NCBI GenBank assembly: GCA_016841945.1
Contig: JAENYC010000006.1
Coordinates: 1-64,000, forward strand
DNA from: Haloplasma contractile
GTDB taxonomy: Bacteria > Bacillota_I > Bacilli_A > Haloplasmatales > Haloplasmataceae
Direction: 5' to 3'
DNA length: 64,000 nucleotides
Shown: positions 34,237 through 43,804 of the stretch, piece after piece
Layout of the letters: each line of letters begins with the position of its first letter
How positions within the stretch are numbered: the stretch's first letter is position 1
Program-made: the position numbers and the translations under genes
Notes under the pieces: generated by a model
Told to the model about the DNA's origin: nothing
What the model saw: the letters and a program-made list of their open reading frames with translations, nothing else
Databases searched by the model: none

Positions 34237-36451
34237 GATTTATGGAATTGTTCAAGGTGTAGGCTTTAGACCCTATGTTTATCAGACAGCTTTAAGGTAT
34301 CATATCAATGGATTTGTTAAAAATTGTGGCAGTTATGTAATCATTGATTGTGAAGGGTTAAAAAAAGATATAAAATCATTTTTAATAGATGTGGTAAAAA
34401 AGCCACCTGTATTAGCTCAAATTAGAAAGATAGATGTTTATTCTCTTGATACTTATTCATATGAAACCTTTAAAATACTTGAAAGTAGTACAAATCTTGA
34501 ACATTTTTACTATGTATCACCAGATATTGCAACATGTAATAAGTGTTTATTAGATATAGAGAATATGGATTCAAGATATTACCATTATCCATTTACTAAC
34601 TGTACTGATTGTGGACCACGATATTCAATTATAAAAGATTTACCTTATGATAGAATGACAACGACGATGAATGATTTTATGATGTGTGACGAATGTAAAA
34701 AAGAATACATCAATCCTTTAGATAGACGTTTTCACGCACAACCAATTGCGTGTAAAGATTGTGGTCCCTCTCTCATGTTATATAATAAAGAAGGAAAAGA
34801 GATTAAAGTAGATAATATCATACAGTATACCGCTCATTTAATCAATCAAGGTCATATCATGGCGATTAAAGGATTGGGTGGGTTTCATCTATGTTGTGAT
34901 GCAAAAAATGATGAGGCAGTCATAAACTTAAGAAAAAGAAAACAAAGACCAAATAAACCATTTGCGATTATGACAAAGGATATTAAGCATGTAAATGAAA
35001 TAGCAGTTATCAATGATTTTGAAGAGGAAATATTACGAGGGAAGGAAAAACCGATTTTACTATTAAAAAAGAAAGAAAATAAAATATTATCAAAATATAT
35101 TGCACCCCATTTAGATACAATTGGTGTATTTTTACCTTATACGCCATTACATGCATTATTATTGAAGCAGCTTGATTATATCGTTCTAACAAGTGGTAAT
35201 AATAAATCCTCTCCAATAACCTATAAAAATGAAAAGGTAATAGAAGATTTAAAAGAGATAGCGGATTATTTCTTAATACATGATAGGAAAATAGAAAGAC
35301 CACTTGAGGATAGTGTTTCAAAAGTCATATTAAATAAAAAACAGAATATCAGATTAGGAAGAGGGGTTATTCCCCTAACGATAGCCATAAATCACGATAA
35401 GCAAATAGTAGCACTTGGCATGGATGAAAAAAGCGGGTATGCCTTTTCACAAAACGGTTTGATCACATTAAGTCAGTATTTAGGGGATTTAAATCAGATG
35501 GCATGTTATGAAGGATTTAAAAATTCAATGCAAAACACCATTGAGTTTTATAATTTAAATATTGACTATATTGTCACAGATAAAAATCACCATCTTATAT
35601 CTTCACAGTATGGAAGTACTTTAGGTAAAAAAAGATTAGAAGTTTATCATCACCATGCCCATATGGCAAGTTGTATGGGGGAATTTGGTTTATATGATGA
35701 TGTTATTGGTGTTATTTTTGATGGCACTGGTTTAGGAGATGATGATTCTGTTTGGGGTGGTGAGTTTTTTGTAGGTAATCGAAAAACATTTACAAGAGTT
35801 GGTCACTTAGAACCCGTTTTGATACAAGGAAGGGAAAAGGCGATTAAAGACATCAGTAGAACTGCCTATAGTTATTTAAAACATTTTGATTTAGAATATA
35901 ATTTAAGAATAGAGTGTAAAAAAGAAAAAATATTAGAAAAAGCCATCAATCATAACATCAATTGTTTTAAGACAACGAGTATGGGAAGATTATTTGATGG
36001 TGTGAGCTACCTAATCAATCTAATAGATGAAGTAACCTATGATGGAGAGGCAGCGATACGTTTAGAAAGTATCGTTGATAACCATATAGATAAAAGATAT
36101 TCTTATTCCTTAAATGTTAATCATCATCAATTTATCTTAGATTTTAAAGAAGTAATAGAGGGTATAGTCGATGATCTAAAAAATGAAATTAGTCCTTCTA
36201 TTATTTCATCAAAATTTCACCTTACGATTATTGAAATGGTCGTAGATGGTGTGAAATTAATCAGTGATGATACGGGAATTAATCAAGTGGTATTAAGTGG
36301 TGGTGTATTTCAAAATCAGTTTCTTTTAGAAAAATGTTTTAACAGGTTAGTTGAAATAGGTTTTAAAGTTTATTTTAATCAAAAAATACCCATTAATGAT
36401 AATGGCATCGCATTTGGTCAATTAATTATTGCGAGTCAATTGATAGGGTGA
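34217..36451 (+). CDS. hypF: Carbamoyltransferase HypF (hydrogenase cyanide-ligand synthesis)
   Basis: About 744 residues. It makes the thiocarbamate on HypE that becomes the CN ligands of the active site. The domains are in order. Acylphosphatase comes first (IYGIVQGVGFRPYVYQTA, residues 5-90). Two zinc-finger motifs follow (CNKCLLDIE with CTDCGPRY, and CDECKKEY with CKDCGPSL). Then come a YrdC-like domain (IKGLGGFHLCCDA, LRKRKQRPNKPFAIM) and a Kae1-like domain (HHHAHMASCMGEFG, FDGTGLGDD, LSGGVFQN). ATG 34217 follows AAGGTG and overlaps the end of the HypA-like gene by 20 bp. Confidence 0.94.
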   Translation: MKRYVIKIYGIVQGVGFRPYVYQTALRYHINGFVKNCGSYVIIDCEGLKKDIKSFLIDVVKKPPVLAQIRKIDVYSLDTYSYETFKILESSTNLEHFYYVSPDIATCNKCLLDIENMDSRYYHYPFTNCTDCGPRYSIIKDLPYDRMTTTMNDFMMCDECKKEYINPLDRRFHAQPIACKDCGPSLMLYNKEGKEIKVDNIIQYTAHLINQGHIMAIKGLGGFHLCCDAKNDEAVINLRKRKQRPNKPFAIMTKDIKHVNEIAVINDFEEEILRGKEKPILLLKKKENKILSKYIAPHLDTIGVFLPYTPLHALLLKQLDYIVLTSGNNKSSPITYKNEKVIEDLKEIADYFLIHDRKIERPLEDSVSKVILNKKQNIRLGRGVIPLTIAINHDKQIVALGMDEKSGYAFSQNGLITLSQYLGDLNQMACYEGFKNSMQNTIEFYNLNIDYIVTDKNHHLISSQYGSTLGKKRLEVYHHHAHMASCMGEFGLYDDVIGVIFDGTGLGDDDSVWGGEFFVGNRKTFTRVGHLEPVLIQGREKAIKDISRTAYSYLKHFDLEYNLRIECKKEKILEKAINHNINCFKTTSMGRLFDGVSYLINLIDEVTYDGEAAIRLESIVDNHIDKRYSYSLNVNHHQFILDFKEVIEGIVDDLKNEISPSIISSKFHLTIIEMVVDGVKLISDDTGINQVVLSGGVFQNQFLLEKCFNRLVEIGFKVYFNQKIPINDNGIAFGQLIIASQLIG

Positions 36452-36455
36452 TTTT

Positions 36456-36683
36456 ATGTGTTTAGCGATTGTAGGAAAAATATTATCGATTAATAATGAT
36501 GATGCGATGGTCATTATTATGGGGATAAAAACCACTGTAAATATAATTTTAATTGAAGATTTACACATTGGTGATGAGGTCTTAATTCATGCAGGTTTTG
36601 CGATAGAAAAGATAAGTGAGGAAAAAGCTGATTTTATTAAACATCAGTTAAAAGCATTGATAATGGATGATAAAGATGGATGA
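36456..36683 (+). CDS. hypC: Hydrogenase assembly chaperone HypC
   Basis: A 75-residue chaperone that carries the Fe(CN)2CO unit with HypD and hands it to the large subunit. The N-terminus MCLAIVGKI contains the essential Cys2. IGDEVLIHAGFAIEKI is the second conserved block. Size is typical. It is 4 bp after hypF and overlaps the start of hypD by 8 bp. Confidence 0.92.
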   Translation: MCLAIVGKILSINNDDAMVIIMGIKTTVNIILIEDLHIGDEVLIHAGFAIEKISEEKADFIKHQLKALIMDDKDG

Positions 36684-37725
36684 AAAAAGATTAATAAATG
36701 AAATAAATCAACAGATAAAGAATAAAGTCAACCTAATGGAAGTATGTGGAACACATACCCATGAGATAAAACGTCTTGGTTTAGAATCTGTTTTATCAAA
36801 TAATGTTAATCTTATCTCGGGACCTGGGTGTCCGGTTTGTGTATCAAGTTGTGGTATGATAGACCAGGCAATTGAATGTCTTAAAGACAAGAAAACCATT
36901 GTGACCTTTGGTGACATGGTAAAGGTAAAGGGAACAACGAGTAGTTTAAAAGAGATGAAAATAAAAGGTTATAAAGTTATTGTCATCTATTCACCCCTTG
37001 ATTTATTTAATATTATTAGAAATAATATAGATGAAGAAATCATTTTCCTAGGAGTGGGCTTTGAAACAACAGCACCTGTTATCGCATCGGTTATTAAACA
37101 AATGAAAAAATCAAATCAAAAAAATGTTTCTTTTTTACTTGATATTAAAAGAATGAAACCCATATTAATATATATCTTAAGTAAGAATCATAAAATAAAT
37201 GGAATCGTAGCACCAGGACATGTGGCAACCATTACTGGAAGTGAATACTTCCGTTTTATCACAGAAGATTATCATATTTCTTGTGCAATATGTGGGTTTA
37301 CATCGTTAGATATTTTATCCGGGATTTATTATTTAAGTAAACATAAAGGTAAATTACAATTTATCAATTTATATAGTCGTGCCGTTAGGCCAAATGGTAA
37401 TCCTTTGGCAAAAAATATAATAAATGAAGTGTTTGAAGAAAGTGATGCATATTGGCGAGGCATAGGATCTATCAAATATTCAGGTTATCGATTAAATTCT
37501 GAATATAAAGATTATGATGCCATCAATAAATATCAGTTAAACATTGTGCACAACGAAATAGATAATGATTGTTGTTGTGATAAAATTATGTTAGGTTTGA
37601 AAAAACCTACTGAATGTAAGTATTTTCGCATAATATGTCATCCTAATAATCCCCTTGGACCATGCATGGTATCAAGCGAAGGGTGTTGTCTAGCTTATTA
37701 TAAATACGGGAGGAAATATGGATAA
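36676..37725 (+). CDS. hypD: Hydrogenase iron-centre assembly protein HypD
   Basis: About 349 residues, scaffold for building the Fe(CN)2CO group. Conserved motifs are MEVCGTHTHEI, GPGCPVCVSS, LGVGFETTAPV and the C-terminal Cys-rich cluster site (CKYFRIICHP, GPCMVSSEGCC). All Cys expected for the [4Fe-4S] and the active thiol pair appear present. ATG 36676, inside the end of hypC, gives MDEKRLINEINQQ; the upstream ATG at 36667 is less favoured. Confidence 0.94.
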   Translation: MDEKRLINEINQQIKNKVNLMEVCGTHTHEIKRLGLESVLSNNVNLISGPGCPVCVSSCGMIDQAIECLKDKKTIVTFGDMVKVKGTTSSLKEMKIKGYKVIVIYSPLDLFNIIRNNIDEEIIFLGVGFETTAPVIASVIKQMKKSNQKNVSFLLDIKRMKPILIYILSKNHKINGIVAPGHVATITGSEYFRFITEDYHISCAICGFTSLDILSGIYYLSKHKGKLQFINLYSRAVRPNGNPLAKNIINEVFEESDAYWRGIGSIKYSGYRLNSEYKDYDAINKYQLNIVHNEIDNDCCCDKIMLGLKKPTECKYFRIICHPNNPLGPCMVSSEGCCLAYYKYGRKYG

Positions 37726-38713
37726 GATTACATTAGTACATGGAGAAGGCGGAAGTGTTTCTGAAGAATTAATTCAAAACCACATTAAGAAACAGTTTAA
37801 TAATGTTTATTTAAAACAAAAGCTAGATTCAGCACTTATAGATGTCTCAAAAAAAATTGCTTTTACGACCGATTCATATGTTGTCAAACCTTTGTTTTTT
37901 AGTGGTGGTGATATAGGAAGATTGGCAGTTAGTGGGACCGTGAATGACTTAATGACTGTTTTTAGTACTCCATTATTCTTAAGTTGTAGTTTTATTATAG
38001 AAGAAGGTTTTGAAATGAAAAGTTTTAATCGTATTTTAAAATCGATGAAAGAAACTTGTTTAGAAGCAAATGTAGAGATTGTGACAGGAGATACAAAAGT
38101 TGTGCCAAAAGGTGATGCTGATGGGTTATATATAAATACCAGTGGAATTGGAATGGTTGATAAAAATCATGTCAAACCATTAGAAGAAGGAGATACTATT
38201 ATAGTATCAGGAAGTCTTGCCTTACATGGTACGGTAATATTAGTTGATAGATATCAATTAAAGATGGATATGAGTATTACAAGTGATTGTAAGCCCCTAA
38301 ATTATTTATTAGAGGTCATTAATAAATATAAAGATGGCATTAATATGATGCGAGACCCAACAAGGGGTGGATTAGGGACCTTATTAAATGAAATATCTAC
38401 ACAAAATAAAGTGACGATTGAAATAAATGAAGAAACAATACCTTTTCATGATGAAGTGAAAGCAGTCAATGAATTATTGGGGATTGATCCTTTATATGTC
38501 AGTAGTGAAGGTCGAATGGTATTTGTGGTAAAAAGTGAAATCGCAAATGAGATGGTAAATGATTTAAAGAAACTAGAGGATGGAGAAAATGCATCAATAA
38601 TTGGAAGAATAAAAAATAAGAATCGTGACTCAATAGTATATATGAATACCAAAATAGGGGGCAAAAGAATAGTGGGTGCTTTAGATGATTTAATTCTTCC
38701 TAGAATTTGTTAA
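37718..38713 (+). CDS. hypE: Hydrogenase maturation protein HypE
   Basis: A 331-residue PurM-like enzyme that dehydrates its C-terminal thiocarboxamide to thiocyanate. It begins with the usual LVHGEGGSVSEELI, has DSYVVKPLFFSGGDIGRLAVSGTVNDL for ATP binding, and ends exactly in LPRIC with the essential terminal Cys. It overlaps hypD by 8 bp and is the last gene before a terminator. hypB is missing from the operon and from the rest of the window. Confidence 0.95.
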   Translation: MDKITLVHGEGGSVSEELIQNHIKKQFNNVYLKQKLDSALIDVSKKIAFTTDSYVVKPLFFSGGDIGRLAVSGTVNDLMTVFSTPLFLSCSFIIEEGFEMKSFNRILKSMKETCLEANVEIVTGDTKVVPKGDADGLYINTSGIGMVDKNHVKPLEEGDTIIVSGSLALHGTVILVDRYQLKMDMSITSDCKPLNYLLEVINKYKDGINMMRDPTRGGLGTLLNEISTQNKVTIEINEETIPFHDEVKAVNELLGIDPLYVSSEGRMVFVVKSEIANEMVNDLKKLEDGENASIIGRIKNKNRDSIVYMNTKIGGKRIVGALDDLILPRIC

Positions 38714-38726
38714 TATAAAATAAAAA

Positions 38727-38754
38727 AAATTGTCTATCTTTAGACAGTTTTTTT
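38727..38754 (+). terminator. Terminator of the hydrogenase operon
   Basis: AAATTGTCTA (38727-38736), loop TCTT, TAGACAGTTT (38741-38750, one G-T pair), followed by T residues. A TATAAT at 38766-38771 just downstream may be the -10 box of the glmS transcript. Confidence 0.75.
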
Positions 38755-38818
38755 ATCTTTTATGGTATAATTAATTGCACATGTCTAATAAAACATAATA
38801 AAATAGATATGTAGAGTC

Positions 38819-38989
38819 GGCACAACTTATATAGGATAATAAAGCGCCTGGACTCATTAATGAGTTGACGAGGGGAAGGTTTATCGAAGGATTCGGCGGA
38901 TGCCTTCTAGTGTCCATCTACACTAAAAGTTATTTTCAAAACCATGGGGTGACTCATGGAACAAATAAATAGCAGGATGAAGTTGTGCC
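38819..38989 (+). ncRNA. glmS self-cleaving ribozyme (GlcN6P-responsive)
   Basis: Located in the glmS leader. Conserved core segments occur in order: AAAGCGCC (38841-38848), TTGACGAGG, TTTATCGAAGGATTCGGCGG, then a CCATG/CATGG stem (P4) around GGGTGACT. By comparison with known glmS ribozymes, cleavage should occur between A38843 and G38844. P1 is formed by GGACTCATT and AATGAGTT. Binding of glucosamine-6-phosphate triggers cleavage and decay of the glmS mRNA. An additional 10-bp helix, GGCACAACTT (38819-38828) with AAGTTGTGCC (38980-38989), encloses the whole element and would be split by cleavage. Confidence 0.93.
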
Positions 38990-39027
38990 ACACGCAAATG
39001 ATTAAATATTGAAAGGAGCGATTTTTT

Positions 39028-40809
39028 GTGTGTGGAATTGTAGGATATATTGGTTATAAAGATGTAAAAGACATCTTATTAACCGGTCTACAAACATTAG
39101 AATACCGTGGATATGATTCTGCGGGTGTTGCCTTATTTACTGATAAGGATATTGTTGTATATAAGGATAAGGGAAGAATTGAACATTTAAGACAGATTGT
39201 TGGAAGTGAAGCGAGTTGTACTGGAATTGGACATACACGTTGGGCAACCCATGGGGTACCTAATCATGTGAATTCACATCCCCATCAGAGTCTAGATGGA
39301 AGGTTTGTTTTGGTTCATAATGGTGTCATTGAAAATGATGATGAACTAAAACACAAGTATTTTGTTGATTACAAATTTAAAAGTGAAACAGATACTGAAT
39401 TAGTTGTTGAGTTACTGAGTTATTATGTTAGAAAATATAAGGCGGTAGATGTTGCCTTAAGACATCTCATGAATAGACTGCATGGGTCATATGCACTTGC
39501 GATATTAGATAAAGAAGACCCTGATGTCATTTATATTGTAAAAAATAAATCACCTCTTCTTATTGGTAAAGGTGATGGATTTAATATGGTTGGTTCTGAT
39601 GTCATGGCGATGTTAAAAGAAACCAATGAATTTTATGAATTAGATGATTTAGAATATGCTAAAATAACAAAAGAAAAAATAGAAATATATGAAATAACAG
39701 GTGCACTGATTGAAAGAGAATCATTTAGTTCTAAATTAGACCCAAATGATATGGAAAAAGGAACTTATGCTCATTTCATGTTAAAGGAAATTGAGGAACA
39801 ACCTTTTGTATTAAGAAGAATTATTGATGAATATAAAAAAGATGAAAAATTATATATGGATGAAGAGATAATAAACGCAGTAAGACAATCAGATCGTTTA
39901 TATATTATCGCAGCGGGTACGAGTTATCATGCAGGACTTATCGGAAAAGAATTATTTGAAAAAATAGCGAAGATTCCTGTAGAAGTTCATATATCAAGTG
40001 AGTTTGTTTATAATACACCACTGATGAGTCAAAAACCATTATTTATCTTTATATCACAATCAGGTGAAACAGCAGATAGTAGAGCATCGCTTGTAAAAAT
40101 AAAGAAAATGGGATATCAATCACTTGCGATTACCAATGTAGAAGGTTCAACGCTTTATAGAGAAACCAATTATCAACTACTCCTTCATGCAGGACCTGAA
40201 ATCGCTGTAGCCTCTACAAAGGCATATTCAGCTCAAATTGCGGTGTTATCAATTTTGGCTTACTTAGTTGGAGATATCAATGATTTTGATTTAAGACATG
40301 AATTATCACTTGTTGCCAATGTGATTGAAACACTATGTGATGAAAATGAATTATTTGAAGAAATAGCGAAAAAAACCTTTACAAAACGCAATTGTTTCTA
40401 TATAGGACGTTGTATTGATTTTTATGTTGCACAAGAAGCAGCATTAAAACTTAAAGAAATCTCCTATATTCAAACAGAAGGATTCGCATCAGGAGAATTA
40501 AAACATGGGACCATTGCATTAATTGAAGATGATACACCAGTCATTGCGGTTATTTCACAAGAAAATACGAACTTAAATACCCGTTCAAACATAAAAGAAG
40601 TAAAAGCAAGAGGTGCTAATACCGTCATTATATCACTTAAATCATTAAGTGCTGAAAAAGATCAAATCGTAATAGATGATGTACACCCACTATTAACACC
40701 ACTTGTAACGATTATCCCAACTCAACTCCTAGCCTATTATGCAGCACTTCATAGAGATTTAGATATTGATAAACCTAGAAATCTTGCGAAGAGTGTGACT
40801 GTTGAGTAA
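39028..40809 (+). CDS. glmS: Glutamine-fructose-6-phosphate aminotransferase (isomerizing)
   Basis: A 593-residue enzyme making glucosamine-6-phosphate, the first step toward UDP-GlcNAc for the cell wall. The N-terminal glutaminase has the nucleophile Cys right after the start (CGIVGYIGYKD), plus GIGHTRWATHG. Two SIS domains follow (AAGTSYHAGLIGKELF, ISQSGETADSRASL), and the protein ends in PRNLAKSVTVE, the invariant GlmS terminus recognised at DNA level by Tn7 TnsD. Start is GTG with an AAAGGAG site. Controlled by the upstream ribozyme. Confidence 0.97.
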   Translation: MCGIVGYIGYKDVKDILLTGLQTLEYRGYDSAGVALFTDKDIVVYKDKGRIEHLRQIVGSEASCTGIGHTRWATHGVPNHVNSHPHQSLDGRFVLVHNGVIENDDELKHKYFVDYKFKSETDTELVVELLSYYVRKYKAVDVALRHLMNRLHGSYALAILDKEDPDVIYIVKNKSPLLIGKGDGFNMVGSDVMAMLKETNEFYELDDLEYAKITKEKIEIYEITGALIERESFSSKLDPNDMEKGTYAHFMLKEIEEQPFVLRRIIDEYKKDEKLYMDEEIINAVRQSDRLYIIAAGTSYHAGLIGKELFEKIAKIPVEVHISSEFVYNTPLMSQKPLFIFISQSGETADSRASLVKIKKMGYQSLAITNVEGSTLYRETNYQLLLHAGPEIAVASTKAYSAQIAVLSILAYLVGDINDFDLRHELSLVANVIETLCDENELFEEIAKKTFTKRNCFYIGRCIDFYVAQEAALKLKEISYIQTEGFASGELKHGTIALIEDDTPVIAVISQENTNLNTRSNIKEVKARGANTVIISLKSLSAEKDQIVIDDVHPLLTPLVTIIPTQLLAYYAALHRDLDIDKPRNLAKSVTVE

Positions 40810-40843
40810 AAAATGTATTTATTTATATAAAGTATCATTTTTT
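40808..40843 (+). terminator. Probable terminator of glmS
   Basis: AAAAAATG (40808-40815) pairs with CATTTTTT (40836-40843) with additional weak pairs inside. AT-only apart from one pair, so of modest strength. In Tn7-type insertion the joint would fall about here. Confidence 0.5.
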
Positions 40844-40955
40844 AACAAATTTATCCAGAAATTCATTTATTAATTAAAAAAATATAATATAATAGAATTA
40901 ATAGTCAATAGTTTAATTATTAGGGTGGGTTTGTATAATTGAAAGGAGAGTTCAT

Positions 40956-41390
40956 ATGAGGAAGAAGATTTTAACACTTTTTAGTGTTTTGACACTTATA
41001 TTAATTTTGGGAGTTAATAGAGTTAGTGCAGAAAGTACTCAAACATACCTTACAGTAGCTAGTCCAGAGGGGACTTGTGACCCTGCAACTATACCGTGGT
41101 ATGGCGTATCTCAAACTTTGAAAGACAAGGTACACTATCATTCACCTGCTTTTACTGGGGTATCTAGTATCAAAGTTAGAACATATGATACTGATCATGA
41201 TATAACGGTAACTTTATACGAATGTAAATACGGTGGAGAAGTCGCAGATAAAAAAACTGGTAAAGTAAATAATGGTTGGTCAGAAATAGAATTTACAGGT
41301 TTGGATCCTGAGTATTATTATTTTGTAGATTATTATTATTTTACTTTATTTGGTGATACAGATACATTAAAAGTGGAATTAATAAACTAA
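40956..41390 (+). CDS. Small secreted protein associated with ABC genes
   Basis: A 144-residue protein with a clear signal peptide (RKKILTLFSVLTLILILGVNRVSA). The mature part is about 120 residues and rich in beta-type sequence and Tyr. It has two Cys (EGTCDPAT and LYECKYGG), possibly a disulfide. I recognise no family. It has its own GAAAGGAG site and is followed by two ABC permease genes and an ATPase gene on the same strand. It may be a secreted toxin-like or sensor protein served by the transporter, or an unrelated island gene. Confidence 0.6.
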   Translation: MRKKILTLFSVLTLILILGVNRVSAESTQTYLTVASPEGTCDPATIPWYGVSQTLKDKVHYHSPAFTGVSSIKVRTYDTDHDITVTLYECKYGGEVADKKTGKVNNGWSEIEFTGLDPEYYYFVDYYYFTLFGDTDTLKVELIN

Positions 41391-41448
41391 ATTACTAAAT
41401 TGTTGGTGGGGATTAAACTATACTATATTATTAAAATGAGGTGTGTTT

Positions 41449-42339
41449 ATGAAAAATTCCTTTAATAAAGAAATAAAATTATTTTTTTCAAAATATTCCT
41501 GGGTATTCGTTATCATTATTTTGTTTATATATGGTTTTTATTCTATAAATAATTATTTGGAAATATTAAAATCGTATGAAACAACCTCAAACAATATTAT
41601 TAATATCACTAGTGGACAATTCATTAATATATATAATGTAATGAAAGGATTTTATAGCGATACTACACAAATTGTGACTATACCACTTGTTTTGATTCTA
41701 ACTATTCTTTCTAATACTTCTCTTTCATCTTATATTGATGAAAAAAAAGGATTTATCAAATATGAATATTTACGCATATCCAAAAAAGAATATCTTATTT
41801 CGAAAATCTTAACAAATTCAATTTTAGTGGGGATAGTATTCATTATTCCAAATATATTACTATTAATTTATTATTCCTTTTTATACTCTTATCATTTACC
41901 AATTATATCTAATATTAATGATTGTAAGAATCTTGATGTATGTAACATTTCATTAATAAGTAATTTTTATAATATCAATTTTCCTATTTTGAATATTTTC
42001 ATTGATCATATATTTATACCATTTTTGATAGGTGTAACAATATCTTTGGTAGTAATAACCTTTTCTTTTATTACAAATAGAAAATCATTGCTCATGCTTT
42101 ATACCAATGGTTTTATGTTTGTATTTATTGTTCTATTTCTTTTATTTCAACAAGTTTTCTCTGGTATGAGTACTAAGCATGACCAACTTGATGAAATTTT
42201 TTCTTTTCCGTTTATTGGGTGGTACAGTAGCGATTCACCCTCCCATATTATATCGCTCATAATATCAATTTTTACTATACTATTTATTGTTATAGGACTA
42301 TTAGCTATTTTTTGGAGAAAGCAAAAATATGAAATATAA
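41449..42339 (+). CDS. ABC-2-like permease subunit (first)
   Basis: About 296 residues with six hydrophobic helices. SSYIDEKKGFIKYEYLRISKKEYLISKIL is the cytoplasmic loop typical of bacteriocin-immunity ABC-2 permeases. ATG 41449 follows GAGGTG; the frame starts with GTG at 41443. It overlaps the next permease gene by 11 bp, and the ATPase gene is third. Together they form a heteromeric ABC-2 transporter, probably exporting or expelling a peptide. Confidence 0.75.
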   Translation: MKNSFNKEIKLFFSKYSWVFVIIILFIYGFYSINNYLEILKSYETTSNNIINITSGQFINIYNVMKGFYSDTTQIVTIPLVLILTILSNTSLSSYIDEKKGFIKYEYLRISKKEYLISKILTNSILVGIVFIIPNILLLIYYSFLYSYHLPIISNINDCKNLDVCNISLISNFYNINFPILNIFIDHIFIPFLIGVTISLVVITFSFITNRKSLLMLYTNGFMFVFIVLFLLFQQVFSGMSTKHDQLDEIFSFPFIGWYSSDSPSHIISLIISIFTILFIVIGLLAIFWRKQKYEI

Positions 42340-43144
42340 TATATTGTCTTATTTTAAATCATTAAAGTTTATAATTGTTTCTCTTATTTATATAGTGATT
42401 TTTGTTTCAATAAAAATAAGTTTATATAATCTATTTTATAAACAAGGTGTAAATTTGGAACAATATTTATTCGCTGAGAATTTATCAATATTTTTGATTC
42501 CAGATGACACTACGAAATTATATGTTTTAATATATATTTTTATTTTATCATTTCCCACATTTCTATATATGTCATTTGTGATTTTATCTTATTTCCATCA
42601 TTCATTCGAAATGGATAGTGCCTTTATGTTTTTAAGAATTTCTCGAAGAAAAAAAATTACTAGCTATTTTATAGAAAACTTCGTTATATTATTTATAATA
42701 CTACTATTCATATCAGTTTACGAATTGCTTTTTATTGAAAGTTTTCATTATAGTTTAATTAACTACACAGTGACTATTAAATACTTTTTATATTTATTTC
42801 TTTTCTACTTATTAATCTCTGTAATAATGATCATTTTTCAATTGATATTTGGAGATTGGATAGCAGCTGTGGCAACTATTGTTAGTATGATTTTTATATC
42901 ATATGGTAATTATATAATAACATTTCCTATATTGAGCCATTTGACAAAAATGAAGTATGATTTTGATATAATTAATCGAATGAATAATGTTGTGTTAAAT
43001 AAATATTATCCAACTTTAATGAATGTAATTTATTTTAATAAAAATATATATTTTATTATTTATATAGGAGTAATACTCCTTCTAATATTAATTTCAATAA
43101 GATTATTTTTAAAGTCAGATATAAACAAAGAGGTGGTTAAATGA
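42329..43144 (+). CDS. ABC-2-like permease subunit (second)
   Basis: A 271-residue, very hydrophobic protein with about six membrane helices. The DSAFMFLRISRRKKITSYFIENF loop corresponds to the LRISKKEYL loop of the upstream permease, so the two are distant paralogues. Start ATG lies inside the end of the previous gene. Its stop overlaps the ATPase start by 4 bp (ATGA), a sign of tight coupling and fixed stoichiometry. Confidence 0.7.
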   Translation: MKYNILSYFKSLKFIIVSLIYIVIFVSIKISLYNLFYKQGVNLEQYLFAENLSIFLIPDDTTKLYVLIYIFILSFPTFLYMSFVILSYFHHSFEMDSAFMFLRISRRKKITSYFIENFVILFIILLFISVYELLFIESFHYSLINYTVTIKYFLYLFLFYLLISVIMIIFQLIFGDWIAAVATIVSMIFISYGNYIITFPILSHLTKMKYDFDIINRMNNVVLNKYYPTLMNVIYFNKNIYFIIYIGVILLLILISIRLFLKSDINKEVVK

Positions 43145-43785
43145 ATAGTATATTAAGTGTAAAAAATATTTCTAAAAAATTTAAAAATGAACAAGTATTA
43201 AATAATATATCATTTGAGTTAAATGAGGGAGAAATAGTTGGAATTGTTGGAAGAAATGGTTCTGGTAAAAGTGTACTATTTAAGATTCTTTGCGGATTAT
43301 ATATACCAGATTCGGGAACAGTTACTGTTTTTAATGAAGAAATAACATCTAAGCAAACATATCCCAAAAACACAAGAGCAATTATAGAAAATCCTAGTTT
43401 TTTAGGTCATATCTCCGGCTATAAAAATCTTGAATATTTATCTTTATTGACAGGAAAAATTGATAAAAATAAAATAGAAAGAACACTTGAGCTTGTTGGT
43501 TTAGAGAAAAAAGATTGGACAAAAAAAGTAAAAAAATATTCTATTGGAATGAAGCAAAAGCTAGCATTTGCCCAAGTATTAGTTGATGAGCCACAATTTG
43601 TTATTTTAGATGAGCCCTTTAATGGATTAGATGAAGGAAGTGTAAGTTTATTTCATTCTATTTTAAAAGATTTGAAAAACAAAGGTGTTACTATTTTGTT
43701 AGCTAGTCATATCAAAGAGGATATTGAATCCTTATGTGATAACGTTTATAAAATTGATTCAGGAGTTTTAAAATCGAATTATTAA
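43141..43785 (+). CDS. ABC transporter ATP-binding protein
   Basis: A 214-residue ATPase with Walker A GRNGSGKSV (about residues 36-44), signature YSIGMKQKLAFAQ, Walker B VILDEPFNGLD and LASHIKEDIESLCD for the H-loop. In the Q-loop region it reads IIENPSFLGHISGYKNL. It closely resembles the reverse-strand ATPase at 58536-59177 (GKNGAGKTVLFKILCG, YSLGMKQRLALAQ), so the two ABC operons in the island are related. It powers the two preceding permeases. Confidence 0.85.
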   Translation: MNSILSVKNISKKFKNEQVLNNISFELNEGEIVGIVGRNGSGKSVLFKILCGLYIPDSGTVTVFNEEITSKQTYPKNTRAIIENPSFLGHISGYKNLEYLSLLTGKIDKNKIERTLELVGLEKKDWTKKVKKYSIGMKQKLAFAQVLVDEPQFVILDEPFNGLDEGSVSLFHSILKDLKNKGVTILLASHIKEDIESLCDNVYKIDSGVLKSNY

Positions 43786-43804
43786 AAATTTTTCTGTAAT
43801 TTAT

